From positions 1-28,784 of the forward strand of contig CAYGFI010000044.1 of assembly GCA_964349045.1 (NCBI GenBank): a DNA stretch of 28,784 nucleotides. Direction: 5' to 3'. A program made the position numbers and the translations under genes. The notes under the pieces were generated by a model. It saw only the letters and a list, made by a program, of their open reading frames with translations. It ran no database searches and was not told where the DNA came from. The DNA comes from JACJXF01 sp964349045. Lineage in GTDB: Bacteria > Bacteroidota > Bacteroidia > Bacteroidales > GCA-2748055. Of this stretch, positions 17,093 through 24,835 are shown in pieces; position 1 is the stretch's first letter, and every line of letters begins with the position of its first letter.

Positions 17093-19513
17093 ATGAGATT
17101 AGTATTTAAACAATTTGGCAGGAACATCCGGCAATTTGCCCTGGATCGTGCAGTAATTATTATGCTGACTGCATTCAGCCTTTGTCTGCTTTCAGGTAGC
17201 TACGCAAGCTCAATAAGGAGTGATGCTGACTTGCGGATGAGCCGCTACAATGTCATCTGGAACAGCCCGTCGAAGGACGCATCGGGGGTTATGCCTTTAG
17301 GTAACGGCGATATTGCCGCAGGGGTTTACGCCATTGAAAACGGCGACCTGTATCTTCTTCTGGCTAAAAATGATGCATACACTTATATGGGCGACATATT
17401 TAAAACCGGACGTGTGCGGGTTTCCCTGGATCCCAATCCTTTCACAGCAGGGAAACCCTTCCTTCAAACCCTTGACCTGGCCAGCGGTTCGGTGCAAATC
17501 GAAGCCGGCGGGGTTCAGCTCAGGATATGGGCCGATGCCGCCCGGCCCGTTTATCATATTGAAGTAAACTCGCCCCGGAAAATTGCGGTGACAGCACAGC
17601 CTGATTTATGGAACCGGTTCGACCATTGCAGCTTTAATTCGATTAATAACTATGCCGATTCGGTAATCAACCCGCCGTCCGGTGTAACACAGGATGTGAC
17701 GCTTGAACGCAACGGGAATATTCTCTGGTACTATGCGGTCGGCGACAGAAGCATCTACCCTGACGATCTGAATTATTATGACATTGAGCACATGGCACCC
17801 CAATTCCCTGATCCTTTCAGGTTTAATACTTTTGGCAACCTCCTTGAATGCCCGGACATGAACCTGAAGGATGGTGTACTGGCAGGAGAGGGCAGAAAAT
17901 TTGATATCCGTATTCATGCCCTTACCATGCAAACGCCTCAGCCGGAAGAATGGATCGAAACCATATCGAAGCAGGCAACTGAAACTGTTGATACCCGGAA
18001 TGCCTGGAAGGAGCACCTGGCCTGGTGGGAGACTTTCTGGAACCGCAGCTGGATTGATGCAACCGATACTACCGTGCCTGTCGCCGAGCAGGGCAAACTG
18101 AACGGTGAAGCTTCTGCTGAAGGCATGCGCGAAGAAACGGACGGAGCGGCAATTGTTGCCCAGAGCTATAATGTTTTCAGGTTCTTGATGGCTTGCCAAA
18201 GCCGTGGCAGGGTACAGTCAAAATTCAATGGAGGCCTGTTCACCCAGCAGTTAAAGTTAAAAGATGTGGAGAATGACCGGTACAAGGGTAGACGGTCAGG
18301 TAGCCTGATGCAGAAGGATGACATTTTTCTGACGCACGAGGATGACCGTTTATGGGGCCGCCGGTTCACTTACCAGAACCAGCGGCTTCTCTATTGGCCC
18401 CTTCTTTCCAGCGGCGATTTTGAAATGCTTCAGCCATTTTTCAATTACTATTCCGGGCTTTTGCCGATGCGCAAAGCTGTTACCAAAGCCTGGTTCGGTC
18501 ACGATGGCGCCTATTACCGCGAGAACATTGAACCCACCGGTGCCGAGCGTGATATTAGTAAGGGCGGAAAGCCGCCGAAGCGAAATCCGGGAGAGCCTTC
18601 GACGCATTACCACGACTACTACTTTACTTCAGGTCTCGAAACGCTCGCCATGATGCTGGACTATGTAAACTACTCCGGCGACAGTTTGTTCCGGGACAAT
18701 GTCCTGGTGCCATTTGCAAATGAAGTGCTGCTGTTTTTCGATCAGCATTATGCCCGCGGTGCCGATGGCAAACTACGTCTCGACCCGGCCATGGTGCTCG
18801 AAACCTGGTGGCTGGCTGTCAATCCTTCGCCAGATGTGGCCGGGTTGCAGTTTTGCCTGGACGAATTGCTGGCTATGAAAGCCGGAACCCCGGATGATAT
18901 GCAGTACTGGCAACGATTCAGGAGTGAAATTCCGGAGGTGCCTTTACATACCATTGAAGGCAAAACTGCCATTGCCCCGGCAGAAACGTGGGATATTAAA
19001 AGGAATTCCGAAAACGGAGAGTTGTATCCGGTGTTCCCGTTCCGCTGCTTTGGATTCGGTCTGGGTAACGCTGATATTGTCGACTGGACAATGAGGAACC
19101 GGACCCATAAAAATAAATTTAACTATGCCTGCTGGACACAGGACCAGATACACTGGGCCTATGCCGGAAATGCAGCGGAAGCTGCCGAAGGACTCGTGCA
19201 CCGGTTCAGGAATGCATCCACCATGTGCAGGTTCCCGCTGGTTGGTAAGGAGGGGCCCGATTCATGTCCCGATTGGGATCATTTCGGTTCGGGTTCAGTG
19301 GCTCTTCAACGAATGTTGATTCAGGAAGCTAATGGAAAAATTCTGTTGTTGCCTGCATGGCCGGCGAAATGGAATGTCGATTTTAAACAGCATGTTACAG
19401 GAGGGGCTGTGATAACAGGACGGGTAAATAACGGAAAACTTGTTGAATGGGATATAGTCCCAGCCGACAGGAAAAGTGATGTAGTGGTCTTCGAACCACA
19501 GGGTACTTTATGA
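17093..19513 (+). CDS. DUF5703/GH95-like secreted protein
   Basis: This 806-residue protein has a long N-terminal export segment (hydrophobic part AVIIMLTAFSLCLLSG); a Met at residue 24 is an alternative start. The mature start, RYNVIWNSPSKDASGVMPLG followed by NGDIAAGVYAIENGDLYLLL, is the DUF5703 N-terminal beta-sandwich pattern, comparable to the N-domain of GH95. A helical (alpha/alpha)6-type domain fills roughly residues 350-740, with acidic and aromatic motifs such as YYRENIEPTGAE and PAETWDIKRNSENGE. The C-terminal strand-rich tail includes GKILLLPAWPAKWNVDF. GH95 enzymes are inverting alpha-L-fucosidases or galactosidases, so action on a fucose glycan is plausible but inferred. Its codons are visibly more GC-rich than the neighbours, and transposase remnants lie on both sides, which suggests acquisition by transfer. 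Confidence 0.75.
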   Translation: MRLVFKQFGRNIRQFALDRAVIIMLTAFSLCLLSGSYASSIRSDADLRMSRYNVIWNSPSKDASGVMPLGNGDIAAGVYAIENGDLYLLLAKNDAYTYMGDIFKTGRVRVSLDPNPFTAGKPFLQTLDLASGSVQIEAGGVQLRIWADAARPVYHIEVNSPRKIAVTAQPDLWNRFDHCSFNSINNYADSVINPPSGVTQDVTLERNGNILWYYAVGDRSIYPDDLNYYDIEHMAPQFPDPFRFNTFGNLLECPDMNLKDGVLAGEGRKFDIRIHALTMQTPQPEEWIETISKQATETVDTRNAWKEHLAWWETFWNRSWIDATDTTVPVAEQGKLNGEASAEGMREETDGAAIVAQSYNVFRFLMACQSRGRVQSKFNGGLFTQQLKLKDVENDRYKGRRSGSLMQKDDIFLTHEDDRLWGRRFTYQNQRLLYWPLLSSGDFEMLQPFFNYYSGLLPMRKAVTKAWFGHDGAYYRENIEPTGAERDISKGGKPPKRNPGEPSTHYHDYYFTSGLETLAMMLDYVNYSGDSLFRDNVLVPFANEVLLFFDQHYARGADGKLRLDPAMVLETWWLAVNPSPDVAGLQFCLDELLAMKAGTPDDMQYWQRFRSEIPEVPLHTIEGKTAIAPAETWDIKRNSENGELYPVFPFRCFGFGLGNADIVDWTMRNRTHKNKFNYACWTQDQIHWAYAGNAAEAAEGLVHRFRNASTMCRFPLVGKEGPDSCPDWDHFGSGSVALQRMLIQEANGKILLLPAWPAKWNVDFKQHVTGGAVITGRVNNGKLVEWDIVPADRKSDVVVFEPQGTL

Positions 19514-19554
19514 GAGAATGTAACATGTTTTTATTAATTATCACTGCTGTCCAC

Positions 19555-19861
19555 TTAAAACAAGTTGATTGACAGCTGTTTATAATCTAGTTCTTTGGCA
19601 TTATTGTAATCTATTTTTGTAAGCAGCTCTTTTACAGGAGTTTTATCAAGTAGGGAGATACCCAAAACCTGTAATATTTCGTAAGTTGAACGATCAATTT
19701 TTAGATCTGAGCCAACTATGGCTACCATGCAATACGAAATGATTGCAGAATATATTTGGATACGTACGGCATTTTCTGATGTTCCCCAAAAGGACTTAAT
19801 CTTCAAATGCTGTTTAATCCACTTGAACAATTTATGTAAAACTTTGCATAAATTATTTAAG
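19555..19861 (-). pseudogene. IS4-type transposase C-terminal remnant
   Basis: Read on the minus strand, this is the end of an IS4-type transposase of a kind common in Bacteroidota: LFKWIKQHLKIKSFWGTSEN, then AVRIQIYSAIISYCMVAIVG, then a helical tail to TAA at 19555. FKWIKQHL normally follows the last catalytic acidic region; everything before it is missing. GCTGTC at about 19544 and GACAGC just inside the coding end form a 6-base inverted repeat, and ACTGCTGTCC could be the element's outer end. The remnant joins a second transposase tail in opposite orientation at 19829-19861. Confidence 0.65.
19822..19861. repeat. Imperfect inverted repeat at a transposase-transposase junction
   Basis: The arms are about 15 bases long (19822-19836 and 19847-19861) around a 10-base spacer. 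The inner eight bases, AATTTATG and CATAAATT, pair perfectly; the outer part has one G-T wobble and one mismatch. Because of the symmetry both strands encode nearly the same peptide here, NNLCKxLHKLFK, leading into two different transposase tails. Confidence 0.7.
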
Positions 19862-20211
19862 GAGGCAAAACAGCTGCTGGGTCTGGGACGGTGCCAGTCC
19901 AATGACTTTGATGCTCAGATTGCAGATACGACCATTACCATGATCCAGTATATCCTGCTGACCCTGAAGTTCCGCTTTGAGCACTATGAGACCAAAGGGG
20001 CATTGTTCAGTCTATCCGTGATGGGATTATTGAAACCCGTCTGAATGACAGGTTATGGGGGCTATTTGTAGAATTGATAAGAGTTATGGTGGTATTGTTT
20101 GATGATATGGATGAAATGGATCTCCTTACAAGGATCCTTGAGGATGAAAGGGCCTATGAGATGATCAGTCGATTGCTTCCTCAGGAACCATATCTGCAAA
20201 ATGCGGCATAA
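19851..20211 (+). pseudogene. Second transposase C-terminal remnant, frameshifted
   Basis: On the plus strand the frame reads FKEAKQLLGLGRCQSNDFDA, then QIADTTITMIQYILLTLKFR and ETKGALF. After a one-base loss near 20008 it continues in another frame as QSIRDGIIETRLNDRLWGLF through to LLPQEPYLQNAA and TAA at 20209-20211. Both halves are clearly parts of one transposase C-terminus. The N-terminal and catalytic parts are missing. It is a different transposase type from the minus-strand remnant beside it, though both have an FKxxKQxL motif at the break. Confidence 0.65.
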
Positions 20212-20620
20212 CTGAAAATGGAAAATATAAAATGCTGAAATACTAACAGATAGCATATGAAGACAACTAATAATTGGTTGAAATCATGTGATTTGATAAT
20301 AATTGCGAAACTTTAAAACATTATATTTTAATATTGCCTGAGTAAAGTATTTTCTGTGCCCACTGTAAATACTGAAACTTCATCTTTATTAGGGACCAAT
20401 ATGATTTCTTACCAGATAAAAGTAAGCTATTTTATATTTTCTTACGCTAATTATACATTGGTATTTAGATAAGAGATACTTAAGTCCCAGATAACATATT
20501 CGGCAATTATTTAACACCATAAATGATATTAGCAATAAAAAAAACATTTTGAGCAATTAAATCGAAGAACAAGTAGCGAAATTTGCGATGAAACTATAAC
20601 CATCCTTTAATAATAAAGAC
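20212..20620. other. AT-rich intergenic region upstream of Fuc-B
   Basis: These 409 bases hold no gene. The right half, from about 20464, resembles the leader of the first operon and probably contains the Fuc-B promoter. The left half is AT-rich and may include leftover insertion-sequence DNA. Confidence 0.55.
20464..20590 (+). repeat. Leader-region repeat, copy 2
   Basis: This is the counterpart of 5184-5300. The best-conserved piece is ATGATATTAGCAA, followed by GAGCAATTAAA and GCGAA. The first-operon copy carries roughly 90 extra bases between the GCGAA block and the AATAATAAAG just before the start codon. Confidence 0.55.
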
Positions 20621-22450
20621 ATGCGTAAAATAAAAACATTTTTACTCTTAGTGATAATATTGTTTTTGGCACTGCAAAGTTGTAAAAACAGCAAGAGTGA
20701 AACAAACAAGATCGATTATATTACGGAATCTTCCGGGAACGTTGATTTTGGCAAAACAGACCTGTCTGCCTATACGCCTGAAATTAGGGCTAACATGGAA
20801 AAGCTTTATGAGGATAAATTTGGGCTTTTTGTGCATTTTGGTCCTTATGCCCAGCTTGAGGGTGTATGGGATGGTAAAGAAGTTTCGGGTGCATGGATTA
20901 TGCGAAGAGCTTTTATTCCTGTGGAAGAATATGAAAAGGAGGCTGCCCGAAAATTTAAACCGGATAATTTTAGCGCTAAGGAATGGGTGGATATTGCAGA
21001 AAATGCTGGTATGAAATTTATTTTAGTAACTGCAAAGCACCATGATGGATTTGCAATGTTTAAATCAGAACATCCATACAACCTGGTTGATTTTGGAGGT
21101 TTTGGCAGGGATGTTCTTAAGGAGCTGTCGGTTGAATGCGCAAAAAGAGATATGAAGCTGGGCTTTTACTATTCACAGAGCCAGGACTGGCACGAAGAAG
21201 GAGGTGCCGGGAATCATTGGGACTTTAAAGGAGTGACAAAACCACAGGAAAAATTTGACAAATATTTTTATGAAAAGGTGGTGCCACAGGTAAAAGAACT
21301 TACAACTAATTATGGCGACCTATTTATGGTCTGGTTCGATACACCCATTCAAATGGATGATGGCAAGTGTCAGTTGTTGATGGATATAATAAAAGAAAAT
21401 CAGCCGGGAGCGCTGGTCAATTCAAGACTCGGGAATGGCTATGGGCACTTTGATGTATCCCTTGATCATGGGATGACGCCAAGTGTGAGTAAGGCTGCCT
21501 GGTTGCCCGATTTAAAAATACCGTGGCAAACCCATGAATCTGTGACTACCCGGGATTGGGGTTATACCTCCTATGGGGGAGAAGTGGATCGCTCTGATGA
21601 ATATACCGATTTCATATACAGTTTGTGTAGAATTGTGGGTTACGGGGGGGTATATTTACTGAATGTCGGACCTCGTCCGGACGGAGTAATTCCGCCTTCA
21701 CAGGTAAATAGCCTGCGTGTATATGGTGAATGGCTGGCGATTAATGGAGAAGCGATTTACGGAGCTGATCCCAGTCCCTTGAAATTTCCGCCATTTGCCA
21801 TTACCAGTAAACCCGGAAAATTATACCTGCATGTGAAGAACATCGATCAGGAAGAGGTCATGTTGAACGGTATTCTCTCAAAAGTCGAAAATGCCTACTG
21901 TCTTGCAGATAAATCGAAACAATCTTTGAAATTTAGTCAGAAGAAGGAAAAGCTGAGTGTTTTTATTCCAGAAGCACTATGGCAGCCAAGGGTTACAGTT
22001 GTGGTGCTGGAGATTAAGGATGATGCGGCCCGGGTGATCGATGAAACCTTGCAGCAACAAGCGAATGGAGAAATTCACCTCCCGGTTGCAAAGTGTGAAT
22101 TTGCAACACGACGAACAAGCTATGATTATGACGAAAAGGTTACACACCGATGGGGCGAAAATCCAAAACAGGGACTCATCTGGACAGTAAATGTAAGCAG
22201 CCCGGGTGAATTCAGGGTAATCAGTGAAGACAATGGAGAAGCAAACTTGAAATACAAATTGATTACTTCGTCAGATACACTGATGCTTAATGCTAAGGGT
22301 GAACTGGGTAAAGTGACAAAGAAAGAACAAGCTGGAAGTATACATATTAAACAGAAAGGTGTTCAGACGATTGCGGTATATCCGGAAGTGATAGCAAAAA
22401 ATAGCGGGCGTTATAAGTTTAAGGGGCTGGAATTAATTCCTTTGAAATAG
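20621..22450 (+). CDS. GH29 alpha-L-fucosidase lipoprotein (Fuc-B), with altered EW motif
   Basis: This 609-residue lipoprotein has its lipobox at Cys21 (LALQSC), and is a relative of Fuc-A over the whole length, including the C-terminal sandwich and the last 110-residue domain. The pocket shows FVHFGPY (His72), KHHDGFAMF (His140-His141), GFYYSQSQDW and the nucleophile Asp240 in MVWFDTP. The EW motif found in Fuc-A, C and D is SGAWIM here, so the Glu that contacts fucose in studied GH29 enzymes is replaced by Ala91. Activity may be reduced or changed. Bases 20893-22023 are identical to part of Fuc-D. It stands alone behind a leader resembling that of the first operon, with a degraded region after it. 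Family assignment is secure; catalytic competence is not. Confidence 0.9.
   Translation: MRKIKTFLLLVIILFLALQSCKNSKSETNKIDYITESSGNVDFGKTDLSAYTPEIRANMEKLYEDKFGLFVHFGPYAQLEGVWDGKEVSGAWIMRRAFIPVEEYEKEAARKFKPDNFSAKEWVDIAENAGMKFILVTAKHHDGFAMFKSEHPYNLVDFGGFGRDVLKELSVECAKRDMKLGFYYSQSQDWHEEGGAGNHWDFKGVTKPQEKFDKYFYEKVVPQVKELTTNYGDLFMVWFDTPIQMDDGKCQLLMDIIKENQPGALVNSRLGNGYGHFDVSLDHGMTPSVSKAAWLPDLKIPWQTHESVTTRDWGYTSYGGEVDRSDEYTDFIYSLCRIVGYGGVYLLNVGPRPDGVIPPSQVNSLRVYGEWLAINGEAIYGADPSPLKFPPFAITSKPGKLYLHVKNIDQEEVMLNGILSKVENAYCLADKSKQSLKFSQKKEKLSVFIPEALWQPRVTVVVLEIKDDAARVIDETLQQQANGEIHLPVAKCEFATRRTSYDYDEKVTHRWGENPKQGLIWTVNVSSPGEFRVISEDNGEANLKYKLITSSDTLMLNAKGELGKVTKKEQAGSIHIKQKGVQTIAVYPEVIAKNSGRYKFKGLELIPLK
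20893..22138 (+). repeat. Long direct repeat within Fuc-B, partner of 25102-26347
   Basis: A line-by-line comparison shows no difference over the first 1131 bases (20893-22023) against 25102-26232, a constant offset of 4209. Four substitutions follow before the sequences part after GAAAAG at 22138. On both sides the two genes are clearly different, so the block is a recent conversion or duplication tract. Confidence 0.92.
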
Positions 22451-22956
22451 CATTAAAACCATGAACAGATCAAGGACCAGGTAGCGAAGTCCAAAATTAT
22501 GCAATACCTTTAACGGATATAATTTCATAACAGGGTAATAAACCCTGACAAACAGTTCCGAAATGTTATGAAAATAGAGAGAGAGTTGAGATAATATTAT
22601 ATCCTAATTACTTTGAACCGCTAAGGGCAAAAAGGATGATTAGCCATATGTGTGGTCGGTATTTAAAATCAATAGAGAAGCGTGGTGAATAATTTGTCGT
22701 GTCAAATCTCTTTATCCACAAAGCAAATGATTTCGCTGGTTGGGTAGCTGCTGAGGCAGAAAACGCAAAAAGCGATAGGGAAAATGATCTTCTCAATTCT
22801 GCATGCGATGCAATTGAAGCGAATATTTTGACTTCATCTCTTTATACCCATGTAAATAGTTGCCAATTTGGTTGAAATAAACAAGGAATTGAATCATTTT
22901 AGCAATGAACTTGGTCATGATTGAGGTTATATTTGCATTTTATATCTCAATTAACA
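22451..22956. other. Intergenic region, degraded
   Basis: The first 18 bases after Fuc-B, through CCATGAAC, repeat the tail of Fuc-D. The rest has no recognised gene. An open stretch of 58 codons from GTG 22699 to TGA 22875 has a helix-like composition rich in Ala, Asp, Glu and Asn, but no start signal or homology I can name, so it is not called as a gene. Confidence 0.5.
22928..22935 (+). promoter_or_regulatory. Possible Bacteroidota -7 promoter box
   Basis: TATATTTG matches the Bacteroidota -7 consensus TAnnTTTG and lies 21 bases before the ATG of the fasciclin-type gene. The nearest upstream TTG (22911) is closer than the usual -33 spacing, so the call is weak. Confidence 0.35.
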
Positions 22957-23343
22957 ATGATGAGAATCTATAAGAATACAACACTACTGTTTCTGCTAGG
23001 GTGCATTTTACTTGTCGGGTGCAGAGATATTTATGATTTGGAAAAATACCAACGGCCCGATTGGCTTGTAGGAAAAATTTATACCCAGATTAGTTCGGAT
23101 CCGGAACTTTCGGATTTTGCAAATTGCCTGATCCTCACAGGATATGATAGCATTCTGGATATAACCGGGTTTTATACCGTTTTTGCGCCAACAAACGATG
23201 CCTTTGACGCATGGTTTTTAGAGCATCCTGAATATGGAGGCTTAGTGGAATCCATCCCAGGTCAGGAACTTGAAAACCTTGTTGAAAGGCATGTTCTGCA
23301 AAACGGATGGAGCCTGAAGCAACTTCAATCTCTAGATATCTAA
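22957..23343 (+). pseudogene. Truncated fasciclin-domain lipoprotein
   Basis: The start is placed at ATG 22957 (MMRIYKNTTLLF), giving 128 residues; an upstream TTG at 22921 is unlikely. The lipobox ends LLVGC. The body is the first part of a fasciclin (FAS1) domain: the H1 motif YTVFAPTNDAFDAW and the H2 region LVERHVLQNGWSLKQL are recognisable. It then stops at TAA TGA after SLDI, within the domain. Fasciclin lipoproteins of this type usually run to several hundred residues and sit beside SusC/SusD genes in polysaccharide utilization loci. Here neither is present, and a fucosidase signal peptide begins 26 bases later. The most likely reading is the 5' stump of a deleted transporter operon. 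Confidence 0.65.
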
Positions 23344-23369
23344 TGAGTTAAATAAATACATGACCTTCA

Positions 23370-23438
23370 ATGAAAGAACTTACAATTATTTTGATCCTGA
23401 CTATTCTTACCAGCTGTAATTCTCCTGAGCTTACATGA
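23370..23438 (+). pseudogene. Orphaned lipoprotein signal peptide of Fuc-C, ended by TGA
   Basis: ATG 23370 opens a typical short lipoprotein signal, MKELTIILILTILTSC plus six residues, and meets TGA at 23436-23438. The frame is exactly that of the GH29 gene whose first Met is at 23445, and the two codons between (GAA GAA) read on into it. The original gene therefore began here, and a nonsense change has separated the export signal from the enzyme. Confidence 0.75.
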
Positions 23439-23444
23439 GAAGAA

Positions 23445-24812
23445 ATGAATGCCTCAAAAACTGACGCTAAAGAGGCATTTAATGATGCGAAGTATGGTAT
23501 GTTTATCCATTGGGGACTCTATTCAATTCCGGCAGGTATCTGGGAGGGTAAGAAAATGGAAGACCTTCGGGGGCCTCGGGTTGCTGAATGGATCCAGTAT
23601 GGTGCTGAAATCCCCAGGGATGAATATGCCAAACTGGCTAAAGCGTTTAACCCTGTTGAATATGACGCAAATGAAATAGCAAGGCTTGCAAAAGAAGCAG
23701 GTATGAAATATGTAGTCATTACTTCAAAACACCATGATGGTTTTGCTATGTATGATTCAGAAGTAAGTGAATATGATATCATTGACGCTTCTCCATATGA
23801 AAAGGACATTGTTATGGAGTTGTATGAAGCATGTATGAAACAAGGACTCGATTTTGGATTGTACTATTCACATAATATCGATTGGATGGATGGTAACGAT
23901 TGTGGGTATTCTGAATTAGCAGAATCGGGTTTGCCAATGAGCGACATGGCTAAGCGTAAGGGCGGCTGTAATACATGGGATCCAAGTCCGAACACATTTT
24001 CGGAATACCTGGAAAATAAGGCTTATCCTCAGGTGAGGGAGATACTGACCAGGTTTCCGGATATGACGACACTTTGGTATGACTATGGTCGCTATGTTAC
24101 TCCGGAGCAAAGTGAAAAGTTCTACAAAATTGCGTATGAGCTTCAGCCCGAGATGCTTGTAAACTCAAGGGTTGGAAACGGCTTCGGTGATTTTGATATT
24201 CCCGGGGATAATAAGATCCCCGAAGATCATTTATCCATCACCAAGCCCTGGCAAACTGTAGGAACAACAAATAACTCATGGGGATATAAATCTTATGATG
24301 ATGATTGGAAATCTCCTGGCGAATTGCTTTTCTGGCTGGTTGATATTGTAAGCAAAGGAGGAAACTATATGTTGAATATAGGTCCTAAAGCATCCGGGGA
24401 AGTGCCTCAGCAATCGGTTAATAATCTGCTTGAAGTTGGTAAATGGTTAAAAATAAATGGTGAAGCGATCTACAATACACGAAAATGGAAAGTAACACAT
24501 GAAGGACCTACCAAAGTTAAAATGGATGGTACCGGCTCCCGATCAGAGATAGGATTTGATGCAGCATTTACACCGAATGATTTCTGGTTTACCCAAAAGG
24601 AGGATTACCTCTATGCCATTGCCCTTGAATACCCTGATGAGAAAGTGATAATCAAGAGTCTTGGTAATGCGTCCGGAAAATCGGTTAAATCTGTATCTAT
24701 GCTTGGGAATGAGGAGAAAATAGAATGGAAACAGACCAGCGAAGGATTGGAAGTAGTAATAAACGATTTAAAAGCCAACGGGCTTGGGTATACACTAAAA
24801 ATAGAAGTATAA
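23445..24812 (+). CDS. GH29 alpha-L-fucosidase (Fuc-C), export signal lost
   Basis: These 455 residues cover a complete GH29 catalytic domain plus a C-terminal sandwich, but without the extra last domain of Fuc-A, B and D. Motifs are FIHWGLYS (His22), RVAEWIQ with Glu48, TSKHHDGFAMY (His96-His97), GLYYSHNIDW and the nucleophile Asp213 in LWYDYG. The pocket is intact. The likely original start is ATG 23370, cut off by TGA at 23436. If translation restarts at ATG 23445, the enzyme would be made without a lipoprotein signal and stay in the cytoplasm. The sequence is well separated from Fuc-A, B and D and belongs to a different GH29 branch. Fuc-D follows after 23 bases, so the two are probably cotranscribed. 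A sequencing error at the TGA is possible. Confidence 0.88.
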   Translation: MNASKTDAKEAFNDAKYGMFIHWGLYSIPAGIWEGKKMEDLRGPRVAEWIQYGAEIPRDEYAKLAKAFNPVEYDANEIARLAKEAGMKYVVITSKHHDGFAMYDSEVSEYDIIDASPYEKDIVMELYEACMKQGLDFGLYYSHNIDWMDGNDCGYSELAESGLPMSDMAKRKGGCNTWDPSPNTFSEYLENKAYPQVREILTRFPDMTTLWYDYGRYVTPEQSEKFYKIAYELQPEMLVNSRVGNGFGDFDIPGDNKIPEDHLSITKPWQTVGTTNNSWGYKSYDDDWKSPGELLFWLVDIVSKGGNYMLNIGPKASGEVPQQSVNNLLEVGKWLKINGEAIYNTRKWKVTHEGPTKVKMDGTGSRSEIGFDAAFTPNDFWFTQKEDYLYAIALEYPDEKVIIKSLGNASGKSVKSVSMLGNEEKIEWKQTSEGLEVVINDLKANGLGYTLKIEV

Positions 24813-24835
24813 TTTTTAATATTAGAAATCAGATC

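Noticed and set aside
17093..19513. Firm assignment as a GH95 fucosidase
   Set aside because: The N-terminal pattern is DUF5703 and the canonical GH95 catalytic motifs could not be matched by eye, so only GH95-like is claimed.
24725..24835. An earlier start for Fuc-D inside the Fuc-C gene
   Set aside because: The extra N-terminal residues do not fit an export signal; ATG 24836 gives a clean signal peptide 23 bases after the Fuc-C stop.
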